From the NCBI RefSeq assembly GCF_004944975.1, contig NZ_SPQG01000003.1, forward strand, positions 47,998-82,417: DNA of 34,420 bases. The letters are read 5' to 3'. This stretch comes from Halorhabdus amylolytica. Lineage in GTDB: Archaea > Halobacteriota > Halobacteria > Halobacteriales > Haloarculaceae. The notes under the pieces are model-generated. The model was not told where the DNA came from. It ran no database searches and saw only the letters and a list, made by a program, of their open reading frames with translations. Of the stretch, positions 23,715-32,936 are shown piece after piece. Within the stretch, counting starts at the first letter, position 1, and each line of letters opens with the position of its first letter. The translations under genes were made by a program, and so were the position numbers.

Positions 23715-24953
23715 TCACGAGAAATCCTGCAGAGACGTCTGTCCGTTGGGCTCCGGCGAGCGATCAGTTCGTCCTTCGTCGTGTCGGGCACCCTCACTCG
23801 CCGAGGTGGATCCGTCGCCGAACCCTTCGAGACTGACCTGCTCGCGCTCGGTGAACGACAGGTTCGAAACCCGAACGCCGATCTTCCGGACGGCAACTCC
23901 CTCGAATTCCCGGAAGAGATCGACGGCGATCCGCTCGAGGAGGTCGGGATCGTCGACGGGGCCCGACAGTGATCTGGCTCGTGTCCGAACGTCGAAGGGT
24001 GGTTCGACGACCTTGATCCCGATCGTCCCGTAGAGCGCCCCGTTCCGACTCGCTCGCTCGGCGACTGCCGCGGCGAGCGTCCGCACGCGCTTGCAGATCC
24101 GCTCGAAGTCCTCGACTGGTTCAGGGAACGCCGATTCCCGCGAGAGGCTTTTGGGGTCGTCCCGCGGCGTCACCTCGCGGTCGTCGTCGCCCCGCGCATA
24201 CCGGTAGATCGCCGCCCCACGTTCGCCAAATCGGTCACGGAGCCGGTCGGGGTCGGCACCTGCAAGGTCGCCAGCCGTCTCGATTCCCATCTCACGCAAT
24301 TCACGGGCCGTCGTCGGCCCGACGTTGTGAATGCGCTCGACATCCATCGGTGCGAGAAAGGGCCGTACGTCACCGGATTCGACAACGACCAGCCCGTCGG
24401 GCTTGTCGGCGTCGCTGGCAATCTTCGCCGCGCTCATCGTCGGCGCGACACCGACGCTCACCGTGACACCCACCTCGTCGGCGATCCGTGTCTTCAACCC
24501 GGCAGCGAAGGACTCGATGTCGCCCCAGTCGGTCCGCTCGGTCACGTCGAGGTACGCCTCGTCGATACTCACTTTTCGGACGATGTCGGTGGACTCCCGG
24601 AGGATGGACTCGACGTCCGCACTGACACCCTCGTAGTAGTCCATGTCGACTGGCCGGTAGTACGCGGTCGGTCCGTCACCGGGATCGTCGACGTCACGCC
24701 GTCCCAAGTGTTCGAGAGCCTCCTCGATCGACTGGGCGCTCTCGACGCCGTGTTCGCGGGCCTCGTAACTCGCCGTCGCGACGGCGCCGTGAGGCTCACC
24801 CGCCTCGTAGCCCATGCCGACGACGACAGGTTCGCCCTCCAGTTTCGGCTCGCGCAGCCGCTCGCAGGCAGCATAAAAGCAGTCGGCGTCGACGTGACAG
24901 ACGATCCGTTCGTCGTCGTCTGTCTCGACGGGGAGTCGCCCCGGTCGGGACAT
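23715..24953 (-). CDS. dinB: Y-family DNA polymerase IV
   Basis: A 412-residue translesion polymerase. Catalytic motifs are VDADCFYAACE (D22, D24) and SIDEAYLD (D131, E132). The helix-hairpin-helix region around VERIHNVGPTTARELREMGI and the little-finger domain follow. The C-terminus ends QTSLQDFS (405-412), a PIP-like motif for binding the PCNA sliding clamp. The enzyme bypasses damaged bases, useful for a strongly sun-exposed halophile. The start at 24953 is used. The 280 bases upstream hold three stem-loops. Confidence 0.93.
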   Translation of the reverse strand: MSRPGRLPVETDDDERIVCHVDADCFYAACERLREPKLEGEPVVVGMGYEAGEPHGAVATASYEAREHGVESAQSIEEALEHLGRRDVDDPGDGPTAYYRPVDMDYYEGVSADVESILRESTDIVRKVSIDEAYLDVTERTDWGDIESFAAGLKTRIADEVGVTVSVGVAPTMSAAKIASDADKPDGLVVVESGDVRPFLAPMDVERIHNVGPTTARELREMGIETAGDLAGADPDRLRDRFGERGAAIYRYARGDDDREVTPRDDPKSLSRESAFPEPVEDFERICKRVRTLAAAVAERASRNGALYGTIGIKVVEPPFDVRTRARSLSGPVDDPDLLERIAVDLFREFEGVAVRKIGVRVSNLSFTEREQVSLEGFGDGSTSASEGARHDEGRTDRSPEPNGQTSLQDFS

Positions 24954-25042
24954 ACCCGACGTTCGTACGCGATCGACAACAAGCTTCTCAACCCGGCATG
25001 CAGACGTCAGTCGATACTCTTCGGAACAGGAGGTCAGACGGA

Positions 25043-25158
25043 CCGCCGGAGAAACCCCGGCGGCGTGGCGTCGCTTGCGTGCGGTGCGTCTCCCGGACGT
25101 TCACGACGGTAGTTCCCGTCGGGAACCCCAGGCGAGGTTCCACGAGTGTGTTTCACAC
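25043..25158. other. Three stem-loops upstream of the polymerase gene
   Basis: CCGCCGG/CCGGCGG (25043-25063, 7-base loop), GTTCCC/GGGAAC (25112-25126, 3-base loop) and GTGTG/CACAC (25146-25158, 3-base loop) lie in the 281-base gap between the VIT1-like gene and the polymerase. They could be terminator-type structures for the former or leader structure for the latter. Both genes are on the minus strand. Confidence 0.45.
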
Positions 25159-25234
25159 ACTCACACTTAACGGTTTCCCCGAACACCGACATCCGTCTCC
25201 AGTCGTCGAACGTCTCTCCGGATCTGTCTCGCGT

Positions 25235-25816
25235 TCACCCGGGCAGAACGATATTGATCCCTCCGACGACCAGTCCGACGAGGCCGGTTCGGAGCCCTGC
25301 GATCACCCAGTTCTGTTCGGAAATATTGCCCATATACGCCCCGAAGACGAACAGGAGACCAACGCCGATCATCACGCCCAGGACCGTCGCCCACAGCAGA
25401 GAGAGCGCGACGTCGACGAAAAAATACGGGACGATCGGCAACAGCATGCCGATCGTCGGCCCCAGACCGCTCATCGCCGCGTTGATCTTCCGGGCCTTGC
25501 CTTTCCGTTCGTGGAGTTCCGTGCCTTCGAGCCCCGAGAGCATCTTTGCTTCGACGCGTTTCAGTTCGGCGAGTTTCTCGGCGCGTTCGATCTCCCAGAC
25601 GCTCCAGACGCCGGAGGCAGCCAACCCGACGGTCCCGCCGGCGACGATCCGGACGATGTCCATAGCCGCTTGATTCCCGCCGAGGAACGATCCCACGATG
25701 ATCCCGATGCTGGTCAGCGTACCGTCGAACCCGTTGGAGATGAAGTATCGCCGGGAGATCGACCGGACGTCTTCGTTCGCGAGGAGTTCCCTGAGCGTCG
25801 ATTGATTCGAGGCCAC
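25235..25816 (-). CDS. VIT1/CCC1-family metal transporter
   Basis: A 193-residue membrane protein with about five membrane helices. The N-terminus SRRYFISNGFDGTLTSIGIIVG matches the VIT1/CCC1 pattern (iron/manganese transporters). The cytoplasmic helix carries acidic residues (SVWEIERAEKLAELKRVEAKML), and GPTIGMLLPIVPYFF and the C-terminal VGGINIVLPG follow. Ion specificity is not readable. It starts only three bases after the DUF211 gene, so they are one operon. Confidence 0.82.
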   Translation of the reverse strand: MASNQSTLRELLANEDVRSISRRYFISNGFDGTLTSIGIIVGSFLGGNQAAMDIVRIVAGGTVGLAASGVWSVWEIERAEKLAELKRVEAKMLSGLEGTELHERKGKARKINAAMSGLGPTIGMLLPIVPYFFVDVALSLLWATVLGVMIGVGLLFVFGAYMGNISEQNWVIAGLRTGLVGLVVGGINIVLPG

Positions 25817-25819
25817 GGG

Positions 25820-26107
25820 TCAGTCCTGGTGTGTCGAACTCTCTTCGACGAGGCGCTCGCCACAGACCACCTCGTCGACCGAGTGTATCGTCCCGCCGAG
25901 GTTCTCGACAGCGTCGGAGACGGCAGTCTCGTCGACCGATTCTCCTTCGATGGTGATCTTGAGGTTCTGTACCTCCTTGTCCGACTCGAGCAAGGAGACG
26001 TTCGTCCCATCGACGCCGTCCAGATCTGCAAGCGTCCGTGCGAAGGTGACGTTCTCGATCTCATTGGGTTTCAGGAGATCGAGAACCAGTCGCTTTATCG
26101 GACTCAT
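25820..26107 (-). CDS. DUF211 family protein
   Basis: A 95-residue protein with the DUF211 layout: IKRLVLDLLKPNEI at the start, DGVDGTNVSLLESDKEVQNLKITIEG and a second beta-alpha unit. The fold is ferredoxin-like, and the family is confined to archaea. Its role is unknown. Tight coupling to the VIT1-like transporter gene (stop and start three bases apart) suggests it regulates or partners that transporter. Confidence 0.85.
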   Translation of the reverse strand: MSPIKRLVLDLLKPNEIENVTFARTLADLDGVDGTNVSLLESDKEVQNLKITIEGESVDETAVSDAVENLGGTIHSVDEVVCGERLVEESSTHQD

Positions 26108-26133
26108 TTCCCTGAGGGTTCGGTGTCGCCCCG

Positions 26134-26140
26134 GTTATAT
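26134..26140 (-). promoter_or_regulatory. TATA-like box of the DUF211-VIT1 operon
   Basis: Read on minus as ATATAAC, it lies 27-33 bases before the ATG at 26107, fitting a leaderless transcript. Confidence 0.55.
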
Positions 26141-26194
26141 GGTTCGGTCATTTCGATCGTTTCCGTCTAGGATTGCCCCCTATTCTTCGGATCC

Positions 26195-26248
26195 GTCGTC
26201 TTGTTCCGAATTGTCAGTGGTTCCTTTTGTCGTCTTGTTCCGAATTGT
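26195..26248. repeat. Two perfect 20-base direct repeats
   Basis: Copies at 26195-26214 and 26229-26248 are identical and 14 bases apart. The repeat is T-rich on the plus strand, unlike the local sequence. Confidence 0.9.
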
Positions 26249-26386
26249 TCTCGCTTGTCCTGTCGGACCTCCGTTCGTCGGTCGGGCCGCCGGGGCCGGC
26301 CGATGAACCAGTCGATACAGTATCGGAATCGACTCGCCTTCGCAGTTGACCGTGGCTCAGCCGGTGAAGGCGCGACAGGCACGTGA

Positions 26387-26959
<573 letters not shown>

Positions 26960-27038
26960 TCTCCCGTCCACGATGCTATCCAGTCGCGTCCGACTTTTCC
27001 GATCCGGATCGAGAGAAGACGGTTTCTAACCCGTCCGT

Positions 27039-27686
27039 TCAGCTGAGCGGTGCGACGAGGTCCTCGAGAACTGCACGCGGATCGTCAGCCTTTGCGACGC
27101 CGCTGGCAAGTAACACGCCGCTGGCACCGAGGTCGTCGGCGGCGTCGACGTCGTCGCCGGTCGAGATGCCGGCGCCACAGTAGACCTCAACGTCCGAATC
27201 GACCGCGGCAGCGGCCTCGACGGCATCGGTGACGATGTCGGGATCGGCACTCGCGACAGAGACGTCACCGCCGATGAGTTCCGGCGGCTCGACGGCGACC
27301 GAATCCGGGCCCAGGGCCGTTGCGGCCGCGATCTGGTGGGGGTTGTTGGCACAGACGCAGGTCTCGAGGCCGGCGCGCTCGGCGGCCCGGACCGATCCGT
27401 CTATATCCGCCAGCTTGAGTCGGTTCTCCGAGTGGTTGATCAGCGTTCCCTCCGCGCCAGCGTCGGCGACCGTCTCGGCGAGCGTGTGGCCGGTGTTGCT
27501 CCCGTGTTCGATCGGATCGACGTGTTGGGCCCAGGTTTCGACCCCGGTCCCGGCGACGGCGGCGATGTCGGCGTCTTCCGCGGCGATTCCGATGCGTACG
27601 CCCGACTCCTCGCTCACTTCTTTGGCGGCTTCCGCGACTTCGACCGGATCACAGGGGTAGGTCTTGAGGTTGACGAGAACGAACAT
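27039..27686 (-). CDS. tpiA: Triosephosphate isomerase (archaeal type)
   Basis: A 215-residue enzyme interconverting dihydroxyacetone phosphate and glyceraldehyde-3-phosphate. The catalytic residues are seen: N6 and K8 in VNLKTY, H85 in INHSENR and E133 in [11 protein letters not shown], with the phosphate-binding YCGAGIS near the end. At about 215 residues it is the short archaeal form. It acts directly on the product of fba at 4520. Confidence 0.95.
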   Translation of the reverse strand: MFVLVNLKTYPCDPVEVAEAAKEVSEESGVRIGIAAEDADIAAVAGTGVETWAQHVDPIEHGSNTGHTLAETVADAGAEGTLINHSENRLKLADIDGSVRAAERAGLETCVCANNPHQIAAATALGPDSVAVEPPELIGGDVSVASADPDIVTDAVEAAAAVDSDVEVYCGAGISTGDDVDAADDLGASGVLLASGVAKADDPRAVLEDLVAPLS

Positions 27687-27721
27687 TGCGTCCGTACATG
27701 CGGCGACCGGGCGAAAATAGG

Positions 27722-27795
27722 TTTCGAAGACTGGCCCGGCGACGAACGGTGGCTTTCGAAGACTGGCCCGGCGACGAATGGTGGCTTTCGAAGAC
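27722..27795. repeat. 32-base tandem repeat, 2.3 copies
   Basis: Units at 27722-27753 and 27754-27785 differ at one base and start TTTCGAAGACTGGCCCGGCG. A partial third copy, TTTCGAAGAC, ends at 27795. They lie between the divergent starts of tpiA (27686) and the HalX regulator (27858). Confidence 0.95.
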
Positions 27796-27825
27796 CTCCC
27801 ACCGGCGTCGCGAGCGAACAGTGAC

Positions 27826-27833
27826 CATTATTA
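27826..27833 (+). promoter_or_regulatory. TATA-like box of the HalX regulator
   Basis: CATTATTA lies 25-32 bases before the GTG start at 27858, consistent with a leaderless transcript. Confidence 0.5.
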
Positions 27834-27857
27834 CCCCGTCCGGATAACTTCCGCATC

Positions 27858-28415
27858 GTGACCGACCAGAGCGATTCGACGACTGTCCTCGTGGTCGAGG
27901 ACGAGCGTCATCTGGCCGACCTCTACTCCGAGTATCTCTCCGACTCCTACGACGTCCGGACAGCCTATGGGGGCGAGGAGGCTATCGAGGTGCTCGGTCC
28001 GGCGATCGATATCGTCCTGCTGGATCGTCGGATGCCGGTCGTCTCCGGGAACGAGGTACTGGCGACTATCGAGGAGCGTGGACTGGACCTCGAGGTCGCG
28101 ATGGTGACGGCCGTCGACCCGGACTTCGAGATCATCGACCTCGGTGTCGACGACTACGTGGTCAAACCCGTCAGCAAGGACACGCTCGTCGACGTCGTCG
28201 AGCGCTTAGAGACGATCTCGACGTACAACGAGCAGCGACGGCGACTCACCTCGAAGAAACTCAAGCGCAACGTCCTCGAGGTCGAGAAACCCCGACCGGA
28301 GATCGAGGCCAGCGATCGTTTCGCCAGACTCGAGGCGGAGATTGAACAACTCGAGACGGAGGTCGAGCAGCTCGCGGCCGATCTCGAGCGATCGGAGATC
28401 GAACGACAGGAGTGA
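27858..28415 (+). CDS. HalX-type response regulator
   Basis: A 185-residue two-component receiver protein starting with GTG. The receiver domain has E14/D15, the phosphoacceptor D56 (VLLDRRMP), T84 and K103. The C-terminal 80 residues (RRRLTSKKLKRNVLEVEKPR, then a coiled coil with repeated EIEQLETEVEQL) match the HalX domain. No DNA-binding domain is recognisable, so output may be protein contact. No histidine kinase is adjacent. Confidence 0.88.
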   Translation: MTDQSDSTTVLVVEDERHLADLYSEYLSDSYDVRTAYGGEEAIEVLGPAIDIVLLDRRMPVVSGNEVLATIEERGLDLEVAMVTAVDPDFEIIDLGVDDYVVKPVSKDTLVDVVERLETISTYNEQRRRLTSKKLKRNVLEVEKPRPEIEASDRFARLEAEIEQLETEVEQLAADLERSEIERQE

Positions 28416-28418
28416 CAG

Positions 28419-28958
28419 TCAGGAGTCCTTCCGCTCGACGACGTCACCGAGGGTATACTCGCCGACGTCGGATCCACCTTCCCAATCGGTATCCCCTTCG
28501 CCGGCACCTTCGGTCAGATCGATGGACAACTCACGTTCGAGCTTTCGCTGGACCTCGTCGCTCGGGAGGTGATCGCCGTGTTCGAGTTTGCGGATCAGAC
28601 TCGCCTTCTCGTTGAGTTCGTCTGCCAGCTCCGACTGGCTCAGCCCGGCCGACTCGCGGGCCGAGCGGATCCGCTGATCGAAGTCCTGAGCCAGTTCGTC
28701 CATCTCGTCGAACATGTCGCGCCGCGATCCTCCGCCCCCGCCGCCCGAGGACCCGCTCGAAGCCGTCGTCGAACCCCCGCTGCTGGAATCGTTCGACGAA
28801 CTGCTCGTCGAATACTTCGTCGACGTCGAGCTTGCGTCCTGAGTTTTGACTTCCGTCCCGAAGTCGGTACACTCATCACAGACGTCCAGTTCCGCACCCT
28901 CCACTTTGATCGTGTTCGGGGACTGGGTTTCGGTCCCACACATCTCACACTGTACCAT
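28419..28958 (-). CDS. Archaeal multiprotein-bridging factor 1 (MBF1) homologue
   Basis: A 179-residue protein. The N-terminal zinc ribbon has CEMC at residues 4-7 and CDEC at about 27-30. A flexible Ser/Gly linker follows, then a Cro/C1-type helix-turn-helix (RIRSARESAGLSQSELADEL then KASLIRKLEHGDHLPSDEVQ). MBF1 links transcription or translation machinery to regulators. The start MVQCEMCG at 28958 is used. The end is three bases from the HalX stop, so the two genes converge. Confidence 0.9.
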   Translation of the reverse strand: MVQCEMCGTETQSPNTIKVEGAELDVCDECTDFGTEVKTQDASSTSTKYSTSSSSNDSSSGGSTTASSGSSGGGGGGSRRDMFDEMDELAQDFDQRIRSARESAGLSQSELADELNEKASLIRKLEHGDHLPSDEVQRKLERELSIDLTEGAGEGDTDWEGGSDVGEYTLGDVVERKDS

Positions 28959-29064
28959 GTAGATCCCTTGCCTGTGCCGGGGCATAAATCGTACGCCGCG
29001 ATCGACACTGCGAGGATCCTGCCGCTTTCCCCACGCTCATGGCGCCCTGGTACGGGTATCGGAC

Positions 29065-29580
29065 ATGCCATCTACCCAGGCTGCATCGCTTCTCGAGCGG
29101 TTCGTCGCATCCCTCGAGGAGATCGACGTGGCGTGGTCCCGAACGGACGCGAACGGATTCGAATCTACCCTCGAGAGTGTCCTCGAAGAGCCGGCCGTTG
29201 GCGTCCCGATCCCCATCGACGGCGCATCACTCCCGGATACCGTCGAGACCGATCTCGACCCCGAAACGGTCCGGGCCGCCGCGACGGGCGTGACGCCTGC
29301 GACGATCGCTGTCGCCGACTACGGCAGCGTCCTGCTGGAATCTGACGCCAACGGGTCGGAACTGGCGAGTCTCTTCTCTGAGACCCACGTGCCGGTGATC
29401 CGAGAGCAGGATGTGGTGGGGACGATGGCCGATGCCTTCGAAGATCTCGGGCCGCTACTCCGCGGTGACCAGGGGGACGTTATCGTCGCAACGGGGCCGA
29501 GCGCGACCTCCGACATGGGTGCGCTGGTTACGGGTGTGCACGGACCGACTGACGTCCACGTCGTCATTGTCGAACAATGA
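29065..29580 (+). CDS. lutC: LUD-domain protein, LutC-like
   Basis: A 171-residue LUD-domain protein. Its C-terminal signature (VIVATGPSATSDMGALVTGVHGP) is the LutC/YkgG motif. LutC is the small subunit of the LutABC lactate-utilisation complex, which oxidises L-lactate to pyruvate. It overlaps the next gene by four bases (ATGA at 29577-29580), giving a translationally coupled pair. Identity of the substrate is inferred from family. Confidence 0.82.
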   Translation: MPSTQAASLLERFVASLEEIDVAWSRTDANGFESTLESVLEEPAVGVPIPIDGASLPDTVETDLDPETVRAAATGVTPATIAVADYGSVLLESDANGSELASLFSETHVPVIREQDVVGTMADAFEDLGPLLRGDQGDVIVATGPSATSDMGALVTGVHGPTDVHVVIVEQ

Positions 29581-31793
29581 GCGGAAAAAACTCGGAGCGG
29601 GCCGAACGGAAGGTCTCGAAACGCGCCAAGGCGGCGAAGATCCGTGGGATCATGGAACAGGAGGGGACGGCGATCGAGACAAACACCCAGGGGTTCAACG
29701 ACGGCCGCTACGAGTCGGTTGCCGACCTCGAGGACTACGAGGGTCTCAAGGACGAGGCCCGCGCGATCAAGGAGGACGCCATCGCGCGCCTCCCCGACCT
29801 GATCGACGACCTCACCGCCGCCGTCGAGGACAACGGCGGGACAGTGTACCTCGCCGAGGACGCGGCCGAGGCCAACGAGTATATCGAGTCGATCGTCGCA
29901 GACGCGGACGCAGACTCGGTCGCAAAGAGCAAGTCGATGACGACCGAGGAACTCGAGGTCAACGAGCATCTCGAAGACGCGAGCGTCGACGTCGTCGAGA
30001 CGGATCTCGGCGAGTGGGTCCTTCAAGTCGCCGAGGAGGCCCCCTCCCACCTGGTCGCGCCCGCGATCCACAAGTCCCGCGAGGAGATCACGACACTGTT
30101 CGAGGAGCGGTTCGATCCCGACGTTCCTTTAGAGACCGCTGAGGACCTTACGAAGTTCGCCCGAGAGCAACTGGCCGACGATATCGCTAGCGCGGACGTC
30201 GGGATGACCGGTGCCAACTTCCTGACGGCGGACTCCGGAACGATGGCGCTCGTCACGAGCGAGGGCAACGCCCGCAAGACGGTTGCGAGTACGGACACCC
30301 ACGTTGCCGTCGCGGGCGTCGAGAAAATCGTCCCGAGCGTCGAGGACCTCCAGCCGTTCATCGAGTTGATCGGGCGCTCGGGGACCGGCCAGGACATCAC
30401 CTCCTACGTCTCTTTGTTGACGCCGCCAATCGACGCCCCGACGTTCGCCGACGAGGAGTTCGGCGATGCGGACGCTCGGGACTTTCACCTCGTCTTGATC
30501 GACAACGGCCGGATGGCGATGCGGGAGGACGAGGACCTCCGGGAGACGCTCTATTGCATCCGGTGTTCGGCGTGTGCGAACTCGTGTGCCAATTTCCAGC
30601 AGGTCGGGGGTCACGCCTTCGGCGGGGAGACCTACACCGGCGGGATCGCCACCGGTTGGGAGGCGGGCATCGGCGGCGAGGAGGCCGCGGAGGATTTCAA
30701 CGACCTCTGTACCGGCTGTAGTCGCTGTACGGAGGCCTGTCCCGTGAAGATCGACATCCCCTGGGTCAACACTGTCGTGCGCGACCGGCTCAATCGCGGG
30801 GCCGACCCCGATGCCTTCGATCACCTCGTCTCGGGACTGACGCCCGATCCGGAACCCGCTGGGCTGGATCTCCAGAAGCGCTTTTTCGGGAACTTCTCGA
30901 CAGTCGCGAAACTCGGGAGCGCGTTCGCGCCGGTCTCGAACTGGGTCGCCGAGGCCCCGCCCTCCCGCTGGCTCGCCGAGACGATACTCGGGGTCGATCG
31001 TCGCCGCGACATGCCGAAATTTACTCGTGGGACGCTCCGCAAGTGGGCGAAAGGACGGGATTCACTGGCAGATCCCGACCGCGAGGTCGTCCTGCTGGCG
31101 GACACCTACACGAACTACATGCACGTCGAGCGCGGGAAGGCGACGATCCGGGCGCTGGAAGCACTCGGCTGTGAAGTCCACGTTGCCGATACCTCGGAGA
31201 GCGGCCGGGCCGCCCTCTCCCAGGGGATGATCGCGACGGCCCGCGAACACGCCGAGTCGGTCGCCGACTCGCTCGAACCGCACGTTGAGGCGGGCCGGGA
31301 CGTGATCGTCGTCGAGCCCAGCGACCTCGCAATGCTCCGGAACGACTACGAGCGCCTACTCGACGCGGAGACCTTCGACCGGATCGCGACGAACAGCTAC
31401 GAGGTGCTGGAGTACGTCTACGGCCTCATCGAGAACGGGGCCGATATCAATGCGCTTGCCGACGGCGACGGCGAGGAAATCGCCTATCACAGCCACTGCC
31501 AGCAGCGGACGCTCGGCCTGGATGCCCACACGGAAGCGATCCTCGACCGGCTGGGTTTCGACCTCCTCACCTCCGAGGTCGAGTGCTGTGGGATGGCCGG
31601 CTCCTTCGGCTTCAAACAGCAGTACTACGACGTGAGTATGGCCGTCGGTGACGATCTCCGTGAGCAGTTTACGACGCCCGACACCGAGGATCGAACAGTC
31701 GTCGCCAGCGGGACCTCCTGTCACGACCAGTTGACGGAGCTGCTCGAACGCTCGGTGACCCATCCGGTCGAAGTGATCGCGCCGGCTGAATAG
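29577..31793 (+). CDS. LutB-like iron-sulfur protein fused to a GlpC/LutA-like CCG domain
   Basis: A 738-residue protein in three parts. Residues 1-300 are a LUD domain (TGANFLTADSGTMALVTSEG). Two ferredoxin-type 4Fe-4S motifs follow: C327-C330-C333-C337 and C378-C381-C384-C388. The C-terminal 270 residues form a CCG (DUF224) domain with YHSHCQQRTLG, EVECCGMAGSFGF and ASGTSCHDQL, as in GlpC/LutA. In bacteria LutA and LutB are separate; here the CCG part is fused. No separate lutA is in the window. The complex probably oxidises lactate or a similar 2-hydroxyacid. The adjacent MBF1 gene is unrelated in function as far as can be told. Confidence 0.82.
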   Translation: MSGKNSERAERKVSKRAKAAKIRGIMEQEGTAIETNTQGFNDGRYESVADLEDYEGLKDEARAIKEDAIARLPDLIDDLTAAVEDNGGTVYLAEDAAEANEYIESIVADADADSVAKSKSMTTEELEVNEHLEDASVDVVETDLGEWVLQVAEEAPSHLVAPAIHKSREEITTLFEERFDPDVPLETAEDLTKFAREQLADDIASADVGMTGANFLTADSGTMALVTSEGNARKTVASTDTHVAVAGVEKIVPSVEDLQPFIELIGRSGTGQDITSYVSLLTPPIDAPTFADEEFGDADARDFHLVLIDNGRMAMREDEDLRETLYCIRCSACANSCANFQQVGGHAFGGETYTGGIATGWEAGIGGEEAAEDFNDLCTGCSRCTEACPVKIDIPWVNTVVRDRLNRGADPDAFDHLVSGLTPDPEPAGLDLQKRFFGNFSTVAKLGSAFAPVSNWVAEAPPSRWLAETILGVDRRRDMPKFTRGTLRKWAKGRDSLADPDREVVLLADTYTNYMHVERGKATIRALEALGCEVHVADTSESGRAALSQGMIATAREHAESVADSLEPHVEAGRDVIVVEPSDLAMLRNDYERLLDAETFDRIATNSYEVLEYVYGLIENGADINALADGDGEEIAYHSHCQQRTLGLDAHTEAILDRLGFDLLTSEVECCGMAGSFGFKQQYYDVSMAVGDDLREQFTTPDTEDRTVVASGTSCHDQLTELLERSVTHPVEVIAPAE

Positions 31794-31824
31794 TGGCCGT
31801 CTGTTCTTTGCGGAACCGATCGGG

Positions 31825-32433
31825 CTACGAGAGATCGCCCATCGCATAGTAGAACCGCTGGATCGCAGTCAGGTGCCCGACGATTGCGAACACGACAAGC
31901 AGCCACCCGATCACTGACAGCCCGTAAACTGGCTCGGTCACGACGGCGGCCAGGAGGGCCCCAAAACCCATGAGTGCAAGCCGATCCGCGCGGCCAAGCA
32001 GGCCGCCGTAGACCCGGTCGAGGCCGACCGCCTGGGCCTGGGTCCCCAGATAGGAAGTCATCAACACGCCGGTGATCGCCGCCACGCCGAGGTCCCAGCG
32101 GTCGACTCCGGCCGCCAGCCCGACCAGCAACAGCAGGTCGGCGTAGCGATCGAAGACGTGATCGAGTAAGTCGCCGGCCGAGGATTCAGTGCCGAGTTCC
32201 CGCGCGATCGCGCCGTCGAGCAGGTCGAGCCAGCCGTTGGCGAACACCAGGCCGGCAGCGGCGAGGTACCAGGCGGGGGCCGAACCGCCGAGGTAGAACG
32301 CCCCGGCTGCGCCGCCCGCGACGATCAGTGCGAGGACGCTGACGACGTTCGGCGTCAGGCCGATCCGAACGCTGACGGCGACGAACGGCTCCAACAACCG
32401 ATCAGACAGCGGGCGGAGTTGGTCCAGCGTCAT
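31825..32433 (-). CDS. CDP-alcohol phosphatidyltransferase
   Basis: A 202-residue membrane enzyme with about six helices. The CDP-alcohol phosphotransferase signature D-x-x-D-G-x-x-A-R-(x)n-G-x-x-x-D-x-x-x-D is visible in DLLDGAIAREL...SAGDLLDHVFDRYADL. The family attaches polar headgroups to CDP-activated lipids; in archaea, archaetidylinositol-phosphate synthase is a likely option. Its ATG lies in an ATGA overlap (32430-32433) with the kinase stop, so it is the last gene of a three-gene operon. Confidence 0.83.
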   Translation of the reverse strand: MTLDQLRPLSDRLLEPFVAVSVRIGLTPNVVSVLALIVAGGAAGAFYLGGSAPAWYLAAAGLVFANGWLDLLDGAIARELGTESSAGDLLDHVFDRYADLLLLVGLAAGVDRWDLGVAAITGVLMTSYLGTQAQAVGLDRVYGGLLGRADRLALMGFGALLAAVVTEPVYGLSVIGWLLVVFAIVGHLTAIQRFYYAMGDLS

Positions 32434-32936
32434 AGGTACTCGACGTAGGAAACCGTCCCGGCGCTCGGTTCCCGATCCCCATCGATGACGGCTTCGATCT
32501 CTCCGGCGACCTCCTCTGGCGAACGGTCGGTCGTCTCGATCTCGTAAACTGATTCGGATCCGTGTTCGTCGACGGCTTCGACCAGGATTACGTCGAGTGC
32601 TTCACTTTCGGCGTTCTCGGCGGCGCTTTCTTCGTTCTCGCCGCGCTCCCCAAGTCGGCGCTCGACGGTCTCGGGATGACATCGCAGGACGACAACGCGA
32701 TCCATCTGGAGATGGTGTGCGAGATGAGACTCGACGAGAACGTCGTCTCGATCGTCGAGCCAGGCTTCGACAGCGTCGATATCGGCGATCTCCGAGTCCC
32801 GATCGTCGTCGGTCCCCTGGGTCAGCCCCTCACGTGTTATCACGTCGTTGAGGTGGATGACGTCGAGGTCAGTCTCGAGACGCTCGGTCGCGGTGGTCTT
32901 GCCCGTCCCGGGTGTTCCGGTGACGGCGACTCTCAC
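32430..32936 (-). CDS. Adenylate kinase family protein (AK6/Fap7-like)
   Basis: A 168-residue P-loop kinase starting GTG. The Walker A is GTPGTGKTT at residues 6-14, followed by the AK6-type HLNDVI segment and VESHLAHHLQMDRVVVLRCHP, the family Walker B-like region. AK6/Fap7 proteins act as adenylate kinases and in ribosomal small-subunit maturation. The start at 32936 is fixed by the GTGA overlap with the hisC stop, which excludes the longer upstream frame. Confidence 0.85.
   Translation of the reverse strand: MRVAVTGTPGTGKTTATERLETDLDVIHLNDVITREGLTQGTDDDRDSEIADIDAVEAWLDDRDDVLVESHLAHHLQMDRVVVLRCHPETVERRLGERGENEESAAENAESEALDVILVEAVDEHGSESVYEIETTDRSPEEVAGEIEAVIDGDREPSAGTVSYVEYL

Noticed and set aside
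26195-26248. A CRISPR array made from the repeated 20-mer
   Set aside because: Only two repeats with a 14-base spacer, and no cas genes nearby.
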